A stretch of DNA of 64,000 bases, taken from Lineus longissimus (lineage: Eukaryota > Nemertea > Pilidiophora > Heteronemertea > Lineidae). Location of the stretch: the NCBI RefSeq assembly GCF_910592395.1, contig NC_088308.1, positions 28,349,501-28,413,500 of the forward strand. Reading direction: 5' to 3'. Positions within the stretch are counted from its first letter, which is position 1, and each line of letters opens with the position of its first letter. The notes below the pieces were generated by a model. That model ran no database searches and was not told the origin of the DNA. It was given only the letters and a program-made list of their open reading frames with translations. Positions 17,001 to 28,915 of the stretch are shown piece after piece. The translations under genes and the position numbers were made by a program.

Positions 17001-20000
17001 TTCAAAAGTTCAAAGGGATGTGAATAATCTAAAAAGATGACTTAAAAATACTGTAGAAGCATGCACCAGGAAGGCTGGCCTATCTCTGTCTGAGGATAGT
17101 TTGTTCCTTGCTCCTTTTTATACCAATCATGACATTGTGGTGGTATGCAGTTAAACCCTTGTGTGGGACGAAAGCTCCTGTTACTTTAATGGCACAACCA
17201 ATGTTCAAAATTCCTATAACTTGAAGACATGAAGTCATTCACCTAAAGCAAATTAGGCTTATTCACCTTGTCCTAGTTTTTCATATTGATAGTTACAATA
17301 CATGAAGGCTACAAGTGGTATTTTGGAATCCAGACCATTTGGGACTCACTTTATGTGGTGGCCATTACTGACATGGGATAACCTGCCATGTGTGTTGGTT
17401 TGACATTATAACAAAATCTTACTCGTAAAGCCGGGTTGGTTTTTGAAAATTGGTTCATTTTCTTTATTTTGGAAGACTCGTGTGCTTCTTGCTTTGGGAT
17501 GATAGTATTTAGTTTTTCACATGGTTGTGAGCACAGTTCCCGCACTGACCTTTTGAGCATGGAGACACTGCACATTGTTTTTTTGCCATGACGCCCTGGG
17601 GGTTTGGTACTGCATCAGTTGCTCAATGTACTTATATTGCTTGAAAAGGGATGCCAAAAATCACCTTTTTGCGGCCTGGAGCATTCACTGCCATCACCGC
17701 AGTGTTATGTCAACTATGTCATGTATGTCATAACAAATCAAGGGAGTAAAAAGTCGGTCAGATCCAGGCACCAGTTGTACCCCCATGGAGGGGTGGCACC
17801 TTGGTGTTGGTCCTCAGCTTTAACATGAAATGATGTGTCCTCTACCTGTCAGTGACTGACTGATATCACAGAGGCTGGTGATGCTTGGAGCGACTTGCTT
17901 CATCTCTCCCAAGTAACTGGTTGCAGAGACATTTGGCTGAATTGCACGATTCTCTCCTAGGTCTATGTTCATCCCATAGGCCCCTGACGCCAGCTCTGAA
18001 TGTCACATGTCCCTTGACATTTCTGTTTGAGGTGATGACAGATGGATTGAAAGAAAGCTGTGAGCAGGTTTAAGTGTTGGTTTGAGTTGTTATTCATTGG
18101 TGTTGACGTCATGCAGCAGCTGAGGGGCTATCCAGGGTTGATGTCAACAATCCTTCATCGTGTTCATGTCCTGATTTATACATGTAACAACAGACCTGGT
18201 GGTCCCTGGTGTTGACGTCAGGAGGTATCCAGGGTTTATCATTATGACATGCTTTGAGTAAGTTGTAATGGTTTGAAGATAGAACTGCTACATGTATGCA
18301 CGATTTGTTTCTCTTGTTTTGTGTCAGTGTATGTTCCCAAAGTTCATGTAGTCTAAAACTATTGCTGCTGTGACATCCCCTTGTGTATGTAAGTTGTAAC
18401 ATGGTAACTCTATCTGAGTGAGCCCTGGCTCTTGTGTTTGGACCTAAGCTTGTCTCCATAGCAACAAACTGGGAGTCCCATGTCATTGCTGTTACAATAG
18501 AAAGGGTTGGATGTTGTTCTAGGCTCCTTGGTTGGTGAGTCTCTGATAGTGACTGTATTCTTCTCTTCTGAACTGTCTAAGGGTCAAACTGGGTCAAAAC
18601 TCAAAGAATAGGCGGCACAGGAAAGTTATGCACATTTAATATCACAACTTTAAAGCCTGCTTTTCATACCTGAATTAAACCGTTGCTGAGCTGACTCATT
18701 GTATTTTCCATGTAGCTCGCTTGCAGATCAAGTGTGGCCAACCTCACCAAAGTCAACTTCTCCCTGCTCTCCTTGCTAGTCCATGTAGTCCAAGTGTGTG
18801 AAGAGAGGGTTATGGATTGTGGTGCGGTTGACCACACTGACAGTGAAAGATGGCTGAGAAGTGGTTGGGCCTTATCAGAATGCTGGTGAAGGGGGAAACT
18901 TCGCCCACAACAAACCTGCATGCATTGCTTGATAGTTCAGTTTATGCTGCCATAACATCACCTGCATTTTATAATTCATCTGCTCATTGTTCCTGTTTCA
19001 TCATTATTTCAGCTAATCTTTGGCGATGCTTAGAAACATGATTCAGCTTGAAAATTACTATACTCCCATCGTCATTATACCTGTTGAATGATAGAAACCC
19101 TTTGCAAATGAATGATGCAGCCTCACTACAGGGACAAATTATTCATGAAATTGGGGGCTGGTCATTTCAATTTAGGTCGTGCGGAATTGCTGGCGCACCT
19201 TATAAAGATGTTGAGGCCTGCATTGTTTTGTAACATATGTTGTTATGACTGTCTGTCCCTCAAACTGTCCTCCTCTCTTCCTATTTTCTTCTGTCTGATA
19301 CATATAATGGGACCTCTTTGTAGTCTTGGGCATGACAAAGATGTTAAAAAAAAGAAGCAACTTGAACTTGATCTGAATAAGTCTCAGCCACTGCCTTTCA
19401 TAACCAGTAGTTTCGTTTCAGCATAAAGAACTTCAGAGGTGATTTTCTCATCGGTTCTGAGCTTGGATGGGGTCTGAGGGGAAGCTGGGTCAGTGGTGAA
19501 AGTTTCTCCACAATTCGTCATGCCTTTTGATTAAGAAAAGAACATGTGGCTTGTGAAATAAGGAATTGAAATTTGCTCAATCTTAAAGTCCTTGAATCAG
19601 CCGTTAGTGGCCTTTATGCTGTACTCACAATTGATTTGAGTTGGCCTACTGATGAGTGCAGTATATCAAAGGAGTACAGTAGAAACTCCCTTAGTGGACA
19701 CCTCTCTGTTAAGGACACTAGTTTTGCTCCCAAATTGGGTGTTTCAATTCAATTTGACCTCTCTAATCAGGACACCTCACCATTAAGGACAGCACTCGTC
19801 AGTCCTGAGGGTGTCCTTAATAGAGAGGTTCTACTGTAGTTCACTTATGCCAGAGGAAATATATTGTAGGGCATGTGCCTAGGTGTTAATCAGTGGGACA
19901 TGATGATCTCATAATAATACACGTCATTATGGTCCGATATAAAATGAGGCCCAGTTTCTACTATAATTGCCACTTAGTTGATCTGTTGTGGGAGTACAGA

Positions 20001-21446
20001 CACGCCAGTAATGCCTTGCGTGGAACATTTGACTATTGTGGTCGAGTGCATGATACAAACGAGTTTTGATGTATTTGTAGTCTCGAATTGAATTTGAAGA
20101 AGAGGTAATGGGTGATATGAATAAAGACTAGCAAATGCTTTTACTTCAGTTTTGTACAGAAAGGCCTAGTGTAAATGTACATGGAGTTTTAGATAAAAGC
20201 ATTTGCTAGTCTTTATTCATATCACCCAATAACTCATTGGGATCTGAGAAAGTTTTGCAAACTGACAGTTTTCCTTGATCGAGAATGATTTCGACATGGT
20301 CCAAGCAGAGTCACGGTCTGCAATGTGGTTGGGATCATCCAACTGTGAGTCTCCAACAACTGATGTTTGTCACAGAGACAGCCTACCACAACCTTGAGCC
20401 AAACCTTGCAATGCAAGATTCATAGATTAAATTAAGGTTGAGGTCGAGAATGTGTTGAAAGTCAAGCCAGCCTTCACCTAGCTGTTCTCATCTTCATTGA
20501 AGATTTCCTCTTCTTTAACGTTAATATTCCAACTAATGTTCATTTGTTGTCTTTCAGAGTGAAGCCATCAAATACTTTCTGGACAACCTGGATCGAATTG
20601 GAACCAAGGTAAGTCTTCCAAATAAGGCTATCAAAAATATCATGTAAACTCCAAGTCTAAAGTATGAGCCAAGGTTATTAATTACCTTACTTGGTCTACC
20701 TGTATTTGGGGACAGGCCAGAAACCCTTGTCATGCTGTCTACTGCCTACAGAAGACTGTGATGGATTAGAAGAATAATGAGCATGGCATTGCGCTCTCCT
20801 TATGATTATGAAAGTAGGTTGGGTCTGGTGAAGTGCCAACCAAGTTGTTTCAAATTTTGACCAATTCTGATTTTAGGGCTACAGTCCAACCAAACTGGAC
20901 ATCTTACATGCAAGGAAGGCGACAAAGACCATCGTCGAGCACAATTTTGACATAAAGGGTGTTCCGTTCCGGTTTGTAGACGTCGGAGGTCAGAGGTCGC
21001 AACGGCAGAAATGGTACCAGTGCTTCGAGGGGGTGACGTCCATCTTGTTTGTGACTGCGTCCAGTGAATATGACCAGGTGCTTATGGAGGACAGGAGTGT
21101 GAACAGACTCACCGAATCTGTCAACATATTCGAGACTATTGTGAATAACAAGTGCTTCCAGAGCGCATCGATTATACTCCTCTTGAACAAAACTGATTTA
21201 TTAGAACAAAAAATAAAAGATACTACATTCAAGGATTATTACCCTGAATTTGAAGGCGATTCCCATAAGATGGAGGATGTACAAAATTTCATATTGGATT
21301 TATATGATGCAAAACGGCGGGATCGTTCAAAGCCATTGTTTCACCATTTTACCACGGCGATAGATACAGAGAACATCAAGTTTGTATTTCAAGCCGTCAA
21401 GGACACGATTCTGCAACATAATCTTGAATCGCTGATGCTTCATTAA
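14079..21446 (+). CDS. GNA12: G protein alpha subunit, G12/13 class, 3 exons
   Basis: Gα12/13 proteins couple seven-transmembrane receptors at the plasma membrane to RhoGEFs and so to RhoA and actomyosin. Exons 14079-14555, 20558-20608 and 20877-21446 sum to 1098 nt (365 aa; human members have 377-381). The P-loop GTGESGKST is at 49-57, the catalytic Arg is R189 in LHARKATK, switch II DVGGQ ends at Q215, NKTD is at 280-283 and TTAIDTEN starts at 335. Class markers are [19 protein letters not shown] and the C-terminus LMLH. Wording around RSQRQKW and ARKATK is closer to vertebrate GNA12 than GNA13; an invertebrate usually has one gene for both. Cys8, Cys12 and Cys13 are candidate palmitoylation sites. 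The start has a strong context (AACATGG). All GTPase residues are present, so it should be active. Confidence 0.97.
18098..18240. repeat. Diverged direct repeat carrying two CRE palindromes
   Basis: TGGTGTTGACGTCA near 18099 and CTGGTGTTGACGTCA-like sequence near 18206 are each followed at short distance by TATCCAGGGTT. Each copy holds a perfect TGACGTCA (18104-18111 and 18213-18220). They lie 4 kb into the G-alpha intron and may be enhancer sites. Confidence 0.5.
19677..19836. mobile_element. 160-bp MITE of pogo / Tc1-mariner type
   Basis: The ends are inverted: CAGTAGAA...AAGGACA at the left, and TGTCCTTAATAGAGAG...TTCTACTG at the right, about 30 bp with a few mismatches. A TA dinucleotide flanks both sides (19675-19676 and 19837-19838), the usual target duplication of this superfamily. 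There is no transposase frame, so the element is non-autonomous. Confidence 0.8.
20109..20228. mobile_element. 120-bp palindromic MITE-like element
   Basis: Perfect 35-bp inverted arms, 20109-20143 and 20194-20228, starting TGGGTGATATGAATAAAGAC. The spacer is 50 bp. It lies in the G-alpha intron 330 bp before exon 2. Identical arms suggest recent insertion. No target duplication is obvious beyond a possible TAA/ATAA. Confidence 0.7.
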
Positions 21447-24400
21447 TTCATGTAATTAGTCTTATTTTAATATGAGGAAGTGCAAAGTAAATATTCTGAT
21501 ACTTTTCAGACATGTATTTTCTGTTCTTTTCCAAGAACCTCTGTTTACATACCAATGAAAGAGATTGCTGTTTAGTGAAAGTCAATGAATAATCTACAGT
21601 GTAATCTTATGTGTTCAAAGAAGCCTGATGCTGTATGGTGTTTAGATCAAAGGCCATTTTGTCTGGGCACTACATGGCAAGAAACAGAATATCTATTTTG
21701 TACAGTCCAAACTCCAATCTGTATATTACCCACCAGACTTGCTTGCTGATGATAATCTGTACACAGATTGGTGTGAGGGTTGACCCGCAGGGTGCTTGCT
21801 ATGCTGAATGTATAGTTTTTGCTGGCTGCAGACAACTCAACTAACTAATCATGACAAGTATGTTCTTTGGCTTTCTGAATTTCACCTGAATGATAATGTA
21901 TTGCATAAGGATGTACATTTTTGGCTGGTTCTGGTATATTTTTGAAGCTCTTCATGCACTCTCAGGCTTGCCAAAATCATGTCAAACATAAAAAGCTTGT
22001 TTTAATACATGGAAGCAAAGTTAATTGCTGGTAATGATCGATTGATGCAATAGTTTTCCAAAAGGTTCTTAGATGGCAGCACTGCAACAGACCATTTCGA
22101 GAAGAAGATGTAAACCGGTTTTAGACAGTACAGTTAAATATAGTATAAAAGCTAATAGCATTTTATGCTGCTAATAGCATTTTATACTAACTGAAATAAG
22201 AACTTAGATGTCATTTTTTATACGTGTCCTTTGATTGTGGAAAGTCTTTCAAATGCCTAGAGGGACTATCAAAAGCAAGCACACCCAAGGGGCAGCAAGC
22301 ACATGTAAGGTTGTTTGATTCTGCACAGCGCTTTTTAAGGGTCAAGATGTTGATCCTTAGAAATGCACCTAATGTTGTATTTTTACATAGAGTTGTTTAG
22401 CGTCAGATTTCTGCTCTAAAAGAGAGGTGGACACTTTGATTTGTGGCATTTGTTATACATGTTTTTAAATATATGGTGCCCAAGGTTATTTTCATCAATG
22501 CTTAGTTTTCTACTGTTGAATATGAACGGATAGTTTTGATGATTTAGTATCAGTGAATGAGACTTGGCTTGAACAACTCATATTTCAGTTTTGAACAAGT
22601 CGAGCTAAATCGCTGCACAGGTTGTACATTTCTTTGGCTATCAATTGTTATAAGGAAACCTGATGACCCTGACAGCTGTTTGAACTTTTTCTGTTCCTGT
22701 TTTCGTGTATGCCTAATATTGGTCAAAATGTTCCATGTTCATCTGGTGGTCTACTTTCAGAGTACAGGCAACATGACTGGTCTCACGACTTGTAAGTCTT
22801 TGCCTGAGTTGTATCATTTGTCCAGTTTTGTACTTATGGTTTTTTCCTCGACTATCCCTTTTCACAGTAATGGCTTTACCGTGCAGGCTTTGTCATGTAT
22901 AACTGTTTAGAAGTCGTTGATAATGCCAAACTCTTTCTTAACTGATCATGTACAAAAGTAATTTCCATGCGCCGTGTGGAAGAGCCATTTTATTTGTATA
23001 CACAGAGTCTATTTATGTGACTGTAAACATTTATTTATTTTACATAGCTTTTAGGTGATTTTAGATAGAAGTCATTATACAGTGTTATAACAGGACCTGG
23101 TAGATAAGGGATATTATTATAATCATGTGGGTGGGCACAAAACAACTGCTGAATCATGTTTCAAGAAACTCATCCACTTCAGTTGGTTTTTGCTCCAAGA
23201 AGCCTGATATCCTGTACACTTCTGGGGCTCTCCCAAAACCTTTCGATAGGCTGTTTCAGTATTTCACATTATGGTTTGAAAGGACCGATAGTATATTATA
23301 GCAATTTCCAGATCAGCTCTGAAAAACAAAGTGTCTGTTCTGTCTGAAATCTTCCTGCTTTCAGGTTCATGTGTGTTTTGAGGGAAAATAACTGTCATGA
23401 TGTGATTTATAACGAGCACAAGCTCCCTTACCTGATGACTGTTCCTTGATTGTGATATTTGGGTGGAGACACAAGACAGGGACTGGGGTGGTTCTGATAC
23501 TCATCATGCCCTGGTTTTGGTTGTGTTGGATTAACTTGGGCAAATGATACAGTAACATTTGGAACTTGGATGTTATATTGGCTTTGAAATGGCCTCAGCA
23601 CTGTGAGAAACTTGGAAAGAAGAGAGATATGTTTCTGCATCTCCTGCTGTCGTTTGTCCTAAGCTTGCAGTGGTGTCATTCAATGCTAGAACTGGTCTGA
23701 GGTAAACATTGTAAAGAGGTTCTCAGCAGACTGATTTAGAATCTTTGAAGCCTGAATGGTCTTCTTGTTGCCTCCTTGAGAGATGATTACTAAGACGATG
23801 TGATCAGGATCAACGCAGAATGTCGTTCTATATAATAAGCTTCCCTGAGTATACTGTTCTTGCTTCTATTATTTTAGCATGGCTTTTAATGTATTCTCAA
23901 TAATATGATCAAAAGTCTTTTCAGAACGTCTACTCTTGGGAGTTATATCTACAAAAAATGAAGATAAATTGACTGAAGCAATCGGGATGAACTGCTGGAG
24001 TAGTATGTGTACGTACATTTATGTTATATGAACTGAATATTGTTACCTTACATTACCTTTTGATTAGATTAGACTCTTCTCCTTATCCCTAGGTACCAGC
24101 TAGTTAAGTCATTTTACTGATGGGCACAGGACTTCAAGAGGTGGCTTGTTTTAAAAAAAGGGGTCTATTTTGAACATGATGGATGTCATCCTCCCAGTTG
24201 AGAGTGCTGTAAATAAGAGAAGATCATCTTAGCCTTATCAACATCTGAATATACTCCATTCTTTTAATCTTTTCTATCGTTTTGATAGTGGAGGACATCA
24301 GATGCTACCAAATGACTGCCACCGATATAGAGCATGATTTTGTAGTGATATTTTATACTTGAATGGTTGTAAACTGAATATTGTAACACTGTCTAGAAGT

Positions 24401-25326
24401 AGAGATTCTTTTTAGCAGTGATATGTGTTGAATGAATAGAGTGGCAAATGGTTTGAGTGGCAAACCAGTAGAATCCACTGGGAGGCCAGTGAGTCTCTTA
24501 ACCTTTCAGGGCTAATATGGACGTAGGTTTTTAAACCAGAACAACAAGATAAAAGTTGATGGGGAGTAATTGTGTCTAGGGATATGCCTTCCATTGTCAC
24601 GACATCATTTTGTTGGCTCTGTTTGCTCGTCCAACATGGTATTGCCCCAGTTACGTAAAATACTTTGAAAATGTGAGCTTCTGGTCTCATGTCGATTTAA
24701 TACTGAAAAGACCATGCCACATTGTATTGGACCTGACACTGTTTTGCCATCAGTCACAATGAAGTCTCTCATTGGAGAGAACAGGCTTCAGGGGACAGAC
24801 TTTGTTCCGTGGTGCTCTCTATGGACAGGTTGTCAAAAGCGTTTTATTAACTGTCTTCTCATGGTCGGGGTCACCTTTGTGGATATTTCGGGATGATGTG
24901 CCTTCTGAAACTTGAGTGACCCACACTCTCCTTAGGGATTTACCTAGAACACTTTCTACTGAGTGTATAATGTATTTATAGCAAACAGGGCTAGAGACTA
25001 GAATAGTGATATGGTCTTCAGTTCGTCGTATCTTCAACAACAGTCTCTTCGGCTGTTCAGACCTTGAATATTTAAAATAAGCAGGTTTTAGAGTATAACC
25101 TTGTGTAGCTTGTGCAAGGGTCATACATGTAGTCACCATAGAGAAGACCTTTGGAGGGTGTCTTCCTAGGTTAGACTAATGTAATTATTAAACCTTAACA
25201 GATTCTCTGAAGTGATCGTGTTCACTCTCCAGCCCTGTTGTACAATTCTGTAATGTATATTGTGAGCATACTGTGTCAAAACTAAACTACCCTATAAATA
25301 TGATAACAATATGTGCAAATAATAAA
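21447..25326 (+). other. Downstream region of the G-alpha gene, possible long 3'UTR
   Basis: No supported gene. The first canonical AATAAA I noticed past the stop is at 25321-25326, within AATAATAAATAATAAT. If it is used the 3'UTR would be 3.9 kb; a non-canonical signal nearer the stop is equally possible. A small symmetric repeat is at 22141-22189. Confidence 0.35.
22141..22189. repeat. 49-bp repeat with direct and inverted parts
   Basis: GCTAATAGCATTTTAT occurs twice (22151-22166, 22170-22185), bracketed by TAGTATAAAA (22141-22150) and its complement TTTTATACTA (22180-22189). Confidence 0.75.
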
Positions 25327-26880
25327 TAATAATGCTTCATGATGAATTTTTGAAATTAAATCAATTGATCAAAATCATGATGTTGTTTCTTTAGTGATGC
25401 AGTAGCTTCTTGCCTGGCCATCTCCACCTCAAGTGGTTGGGACCCCCATTGAGGAGACACTCCATGAAACTACAGTCTGAGCAATCGTCTTCAACCCATG
25501 GCAACAACTGTACTGAGTATAGTCCATAGGCATCCTGAGTACAGGTAGAGGGACAAGACTAATCCACAGTACCCAGCGCAGACAAGCCTGGTTGTGACTT
25601 TATCACTCTGAGCATTGCTCAAACCAGTCTGCAGTGTGGCAAGAGCACTGTCTTTGTCCCAACATAGCCCTGGTTGTGACTTTGTCTCGTCCATGTACTG
25701 TTATGTGCGGGCCCATAATGCTCAATGTCATCAAATTTGTTATTTGGTTGTGCCTTTGTCTTCTTTTACATGTTTTATAATTGTCCAGCTAGAGGATCTC
25801 TATCCGATATGCCTACATCGATATTTCTTGTCGTCAGCTGAAAAGGCGGCCCGTGGTGTCTCTAGGCCGGGAGCTCTCGCATACAAAAACTATATAACCA
25901 GCAAACCAATCTCGCATATCATGCCCGATCTCACCAATTTAAAACCATTGACTGTCTATTTATCATTCAATCCGGTTTTGTCTGTCCTCACACATTGCAT
26001 CATTAGCCAAGCCTATCTTTCCATCTCATACCTGATATGAACGGCACTCCATGAGTGCCTGTCTTGAGTTGGAAGTCACGTTGACAATGACAATGGTACT
26101 GATAACGATATGATGCGTGACAAACCTGACCAAGCATATGAGTATTATGAGTGTGTCTTGGGTGAGACGAGGACAGTACATGGTTGTCTGAGTGTAAGTC
26201 GCCAGGATATCACCCGGGGATATCACATGGCAACAGACAGCCTAGCAAGGAATACCGTACACTTTTTGATCCGGTCCTTAAGGACCAGACTGCTGTTCGG
26301 ACTGACGGCGTCATATGAGATCGTCCGCGGGACACACCATTTCTCAGTAAGGGAGGTAATCTTTCCCTCTTGCTGAGGAAAACCATCGGCTTTCTGTCAA
26401 CTTTATGCTTAATGGTTCGGATGTGATAGTTTCGAAAGTAAGAGAGTGTGACACTTGAACACAATTTATGTGATACGAAATGTCTATAGACACTCTATAC
26501 CTGCTTTAGGATAAGCTTTAAAAACAACAATCGTCTTGTTGACCTCTCAATAGTTTTCGACAGTTTTCATTCTACATGATATGTCAGAGTCGGATTGAAG
26601 TGGTGTCTCACAGACCTAATCGCATGACGGGAAAAGACATAGATTCGAGAGAAAGAACTGAGGTGCCAGGCTGACGTGAAATAAGGATGTCACCATTGAC
26701 ACATGGCCATCCTACTTGTCTGATAGTATCAAGGACTTACGTTCATCACTCGGGAGTGGCAGCGGCTGTAAATAAAAAGTTCAAAATCTGAATGAATGTG
26801 ATAGGACACGACTACGTTGCCAAGTCTTTGATAGAAAATCTCTTCACATAGTGGGAAGACTACTTGCCCTCACTCGCATA
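25327..26880. other. Intergenic region before the first orphan gene
   Basis: No supported coding sequence. Small structures only: AGCCTGGTTGTGACTTT-like words twice (about 25585 and 25668), a direct repeat GGATATCAC at 26205 and 26218, and a 14-bp palindrome GGTCCTTAAGGACC at 26273-26286. The last few hundred bases probably hold the promoter and 5'UTR of the gene at 26881. Confidence 0.4.
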
Positions 26881-28281
26881 ATGGATCCCACAGGTAAGAT
26901 AATCGCAAACAGACAAGAACTGGGTAGGATTTTCAAGAAAAAAAAGTCTGTGACATTTTCTGATAGCGGTGTCAGTGACCGCACGCTCGGAAACCTATTT
27001 CAGACATTAGACCGTAGAAGGAAGGAACGTGAAATAGCGAATGATCAAAAGAAAGAAGATTTTGTGAAGCACTGTACGAGGTTGGAGGGAAAGTGGCAGA
27101 GAGAGGACGAGGAGGCAGTCCATTCTTTGAATCTCCGTAAGTTGGACATGGTGATTGGTTCAAGAGTCTACCACCGGCAGGGCCTGGAGCGGGTCTACCG
27201 CAGCCCTGATTACCCCATGACCAGGACCACCATGACAAAGAATTACAGGCCAGTCGGGAGTGATGTTGTCTTACCCATGATGAAATATAATATCGGGAAG
27301 ACTGAAGTCCATGCGGGAGACTTTGGTAGTATGTACATAGCCAAGACGCCCGTCAGGCCGGTTGACGTGGACCCGCGCATGATAGCCCGACACGATGCCT
27401 ACTGCGGTAAAGACCGGAGACTCCCAAAGGAGGACGAGAGGTTCACAGCATTGGATCGGCAGTTGTCAGAGCTACCGTGGAACAGGAAGAAGTCCATTTT
27501 GCGCGTATTGGAAGAGGATGCAAAGAGGGAGAGAGAAGAAGCCCGTAACTCTGGGCCTCCTGTGTCTCTCAGTGTCAGTGCTAGCAGCAGGAAGATGACA
27601 AAATGGGCGACTCCTCTCACGATGAAAAATATCAAGCCGAAGGTTCCCAAAGAGCAGTCGAACCATGAAAAACAAATCACGGCAGTTGGACTAAAAATCT
27701 CCAAGGTTGCGGGGACAAAAGCTAATGAGGATACCAGTGATGTAGTGCGCGATACTACAGAGGATGGTGTGAAAAGGCAGAGCCAAGGTGACGACTACAC
27801 AGACAACGAGGGTTGGGTTGTCCAGGACCAAAATGAAGACGGCGAAAGACCAGCTGCGGGGCACGATGTACGTCCGCTGGACATAAATGATGAACCTGCG
27901 CCGGAACAAAAACAGCCCATAGCCAAACCACAGAGCAGGCGGAGACACGTCTTTCATAGCTGTTGCGATGTTAAGAGCTTGGAAAACGCGCCAAATCAAA
28001 AGAATAAAACAATAAAGCGAGTGAGGACGACGGAAAAACCGTCTGAATATAAATGCTCTGGACGGAGAAATATCGTAGCTTTGCGGTCTCCGTCTGCTGA
28101 ACATCGTCCTTCGTCTCGGAGCAAAAGTGGGATCATCCAAGATGTGAGGACAAAAGTGTGGAAGGATATCACCAATGAATATGGTATAGGTTTGCTGAAG
28201 TCCCGTGATTTTGCAGCTAGGAAAATGCGGCATCGTCAGTTTCCTGTGGCCAGTTTGCGTAGAGAACATACTGTTGCGTAG
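26881..28281 (+). CDS. Uncharacterised 466-aa basic protein with a PP1-docking motif
   Basis: I do not recognise this family. It is one uninterrupted frame. The in-frame codon ten triplets upstream is GTG, so I start at the ATG at 26881, which has a good context (ATAATGG). The protein is strongly charged and has no signal peptide or membrane segment. Residues 21-26, KKSVTF, fit the RVxF motif that docks protein phosphatase 1. The centre has a charged helical stretch (LRVLEEDAKREREEARN), and the second half is low-complexity and probably disordered. The length and the antisense frame being broken early by comparison support real coding. A minus-strand gene of similar style converges on it 634 bp downstream. 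Role unknown; phosphatase regulation is inference. Confidence 0.75.
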   Translation: MDPTGKIIANRQELGRIFKKKKSVTFSDSGVSDRTLGNLFQTLDRRRKEREIANDQKKEDFVKHCTRLEGKWQREDEEAVHSLNLRKLDMVIGSRVYHRQGLERVYRSPDYPMTRTTMTKNYRPVGSDVVLPMMKYNIGKTEVHAGDFGSMYIAKTPVRPVDVDPRMIARHDAYCGKDRRLPKEDERFTALDRQLSELPWNRKKSILRVLEEDAKREREEARNSGPPVSLSVSASSRKMTKWATPLTMKNIKPKVPKEQSNHEKQITAVGLKISKVAGTKANEDTSDVVRDTTEDGVKRQSQGDDYTDNEGWVVQDQNEDGERPAAGHDVRPLDINDEPAPEQKQPIAKPQSRRRHVFHSCCDVKSLENAPNQKNKTIKRVRTTEKPSEYKCSGRRNIVALRSPSAEHRPSSRSKSGIIQDVRTKVWKDITNEYGIGLLKSRDFAARKMRHRQFPVASLRREHTVA

Positions 28282-28915
28282 TCTTAGGAAACGGAAGAAG
28301 ATTGCAACATATGGTGCCCAAATCTTGTCAGTCATGTCAGCCATGATTCTGGCCTGAATGCAGCGAACCACAGTCGTCAGCATCATCCCCAATAATGATT
28401 TTGTAAGGCGGGACTGGTTTCAACGTGGTCCTCACATTTGTCCGTCATGGTGGTTGTGACATTGTCCTTGCCGCAGGTGCTGCCATCTCACGGCAAAACT
28501 TATAACTATCTTCGAAGACATCTACACAGACTATGTCCATGGCGCTCCAAACCCAGCGATGCACACTTTTGATAATTTTGATCAAAGAATACAAACAGAA
28601 TTTAGATGTTGAATGACTATTTCTTGTTTACACTTCCAACCATATAATGACTTTGCCCGATTGAATGATCTGTAAAACGAACTCACATGAAAATGACAAA
28701 TATATATGTATGTGGCACACTTTTGAGATAGAATAAATTCGATTAACAGTTTCACTGAGGAGACTTCAAACTAGCAATGGAGACGATGGTAACAATGCCA
28801 CAAGTGCACAAGTTATTCCAAAAATTATAACCAGCATTGGAGGAGCGTGTAGTCACCGGCATTATCAAATGTCCTAAAAATAGCCAGTAACGAAGAAACC
28901 AGTCCAGCAAGCCGC
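28282..28915. other. Gap between convergent orphan genes, with polyA signal
   Basis: AATAAA at 28732-28737 (plus) would end the transcript of the 466-aa gene, about 450 nt past its stop. I saw no AATAAA on the minus strand for the 302-aa gene. Confidence 0.5.

Larger units (their letters stand above)
14556..20557 (+). other. First intron of the G-alpha gene (6.0 kb)
   Basis: Bounded by GTAAGT at 14556 and TTTCAG at 20557. It contains two MITE-like elements (19677-19836, 20109-20228) and two CRE palindromes in a duplicated segment (18104, 18213). ORFs inside it start with non-ATG codons or resemble nothing, and I do not support them. Confidence 0.85.

Noticed and set aside
21033-21446. Separate 137-aa protein starting MTSILF
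   Set aside because: It is the C-terminal part of the third G-alpha exon, joined in frame to earlier exons.
26851-26880. Ten-codon N-terminal extension of the 466-aa protein
   Set aside because: The first codon is GTG, not used as a routine start in animals; the ATG at 26881 has a strong context.
27691-28392. 233-aa minus-strand frame opposite the 466-aa gene
   Set aside because: It is an antisense shadow rich in Phe/Ile/Arg from complementary codons, with no family resemblance; the plus frame is longer and has a proper ATG.
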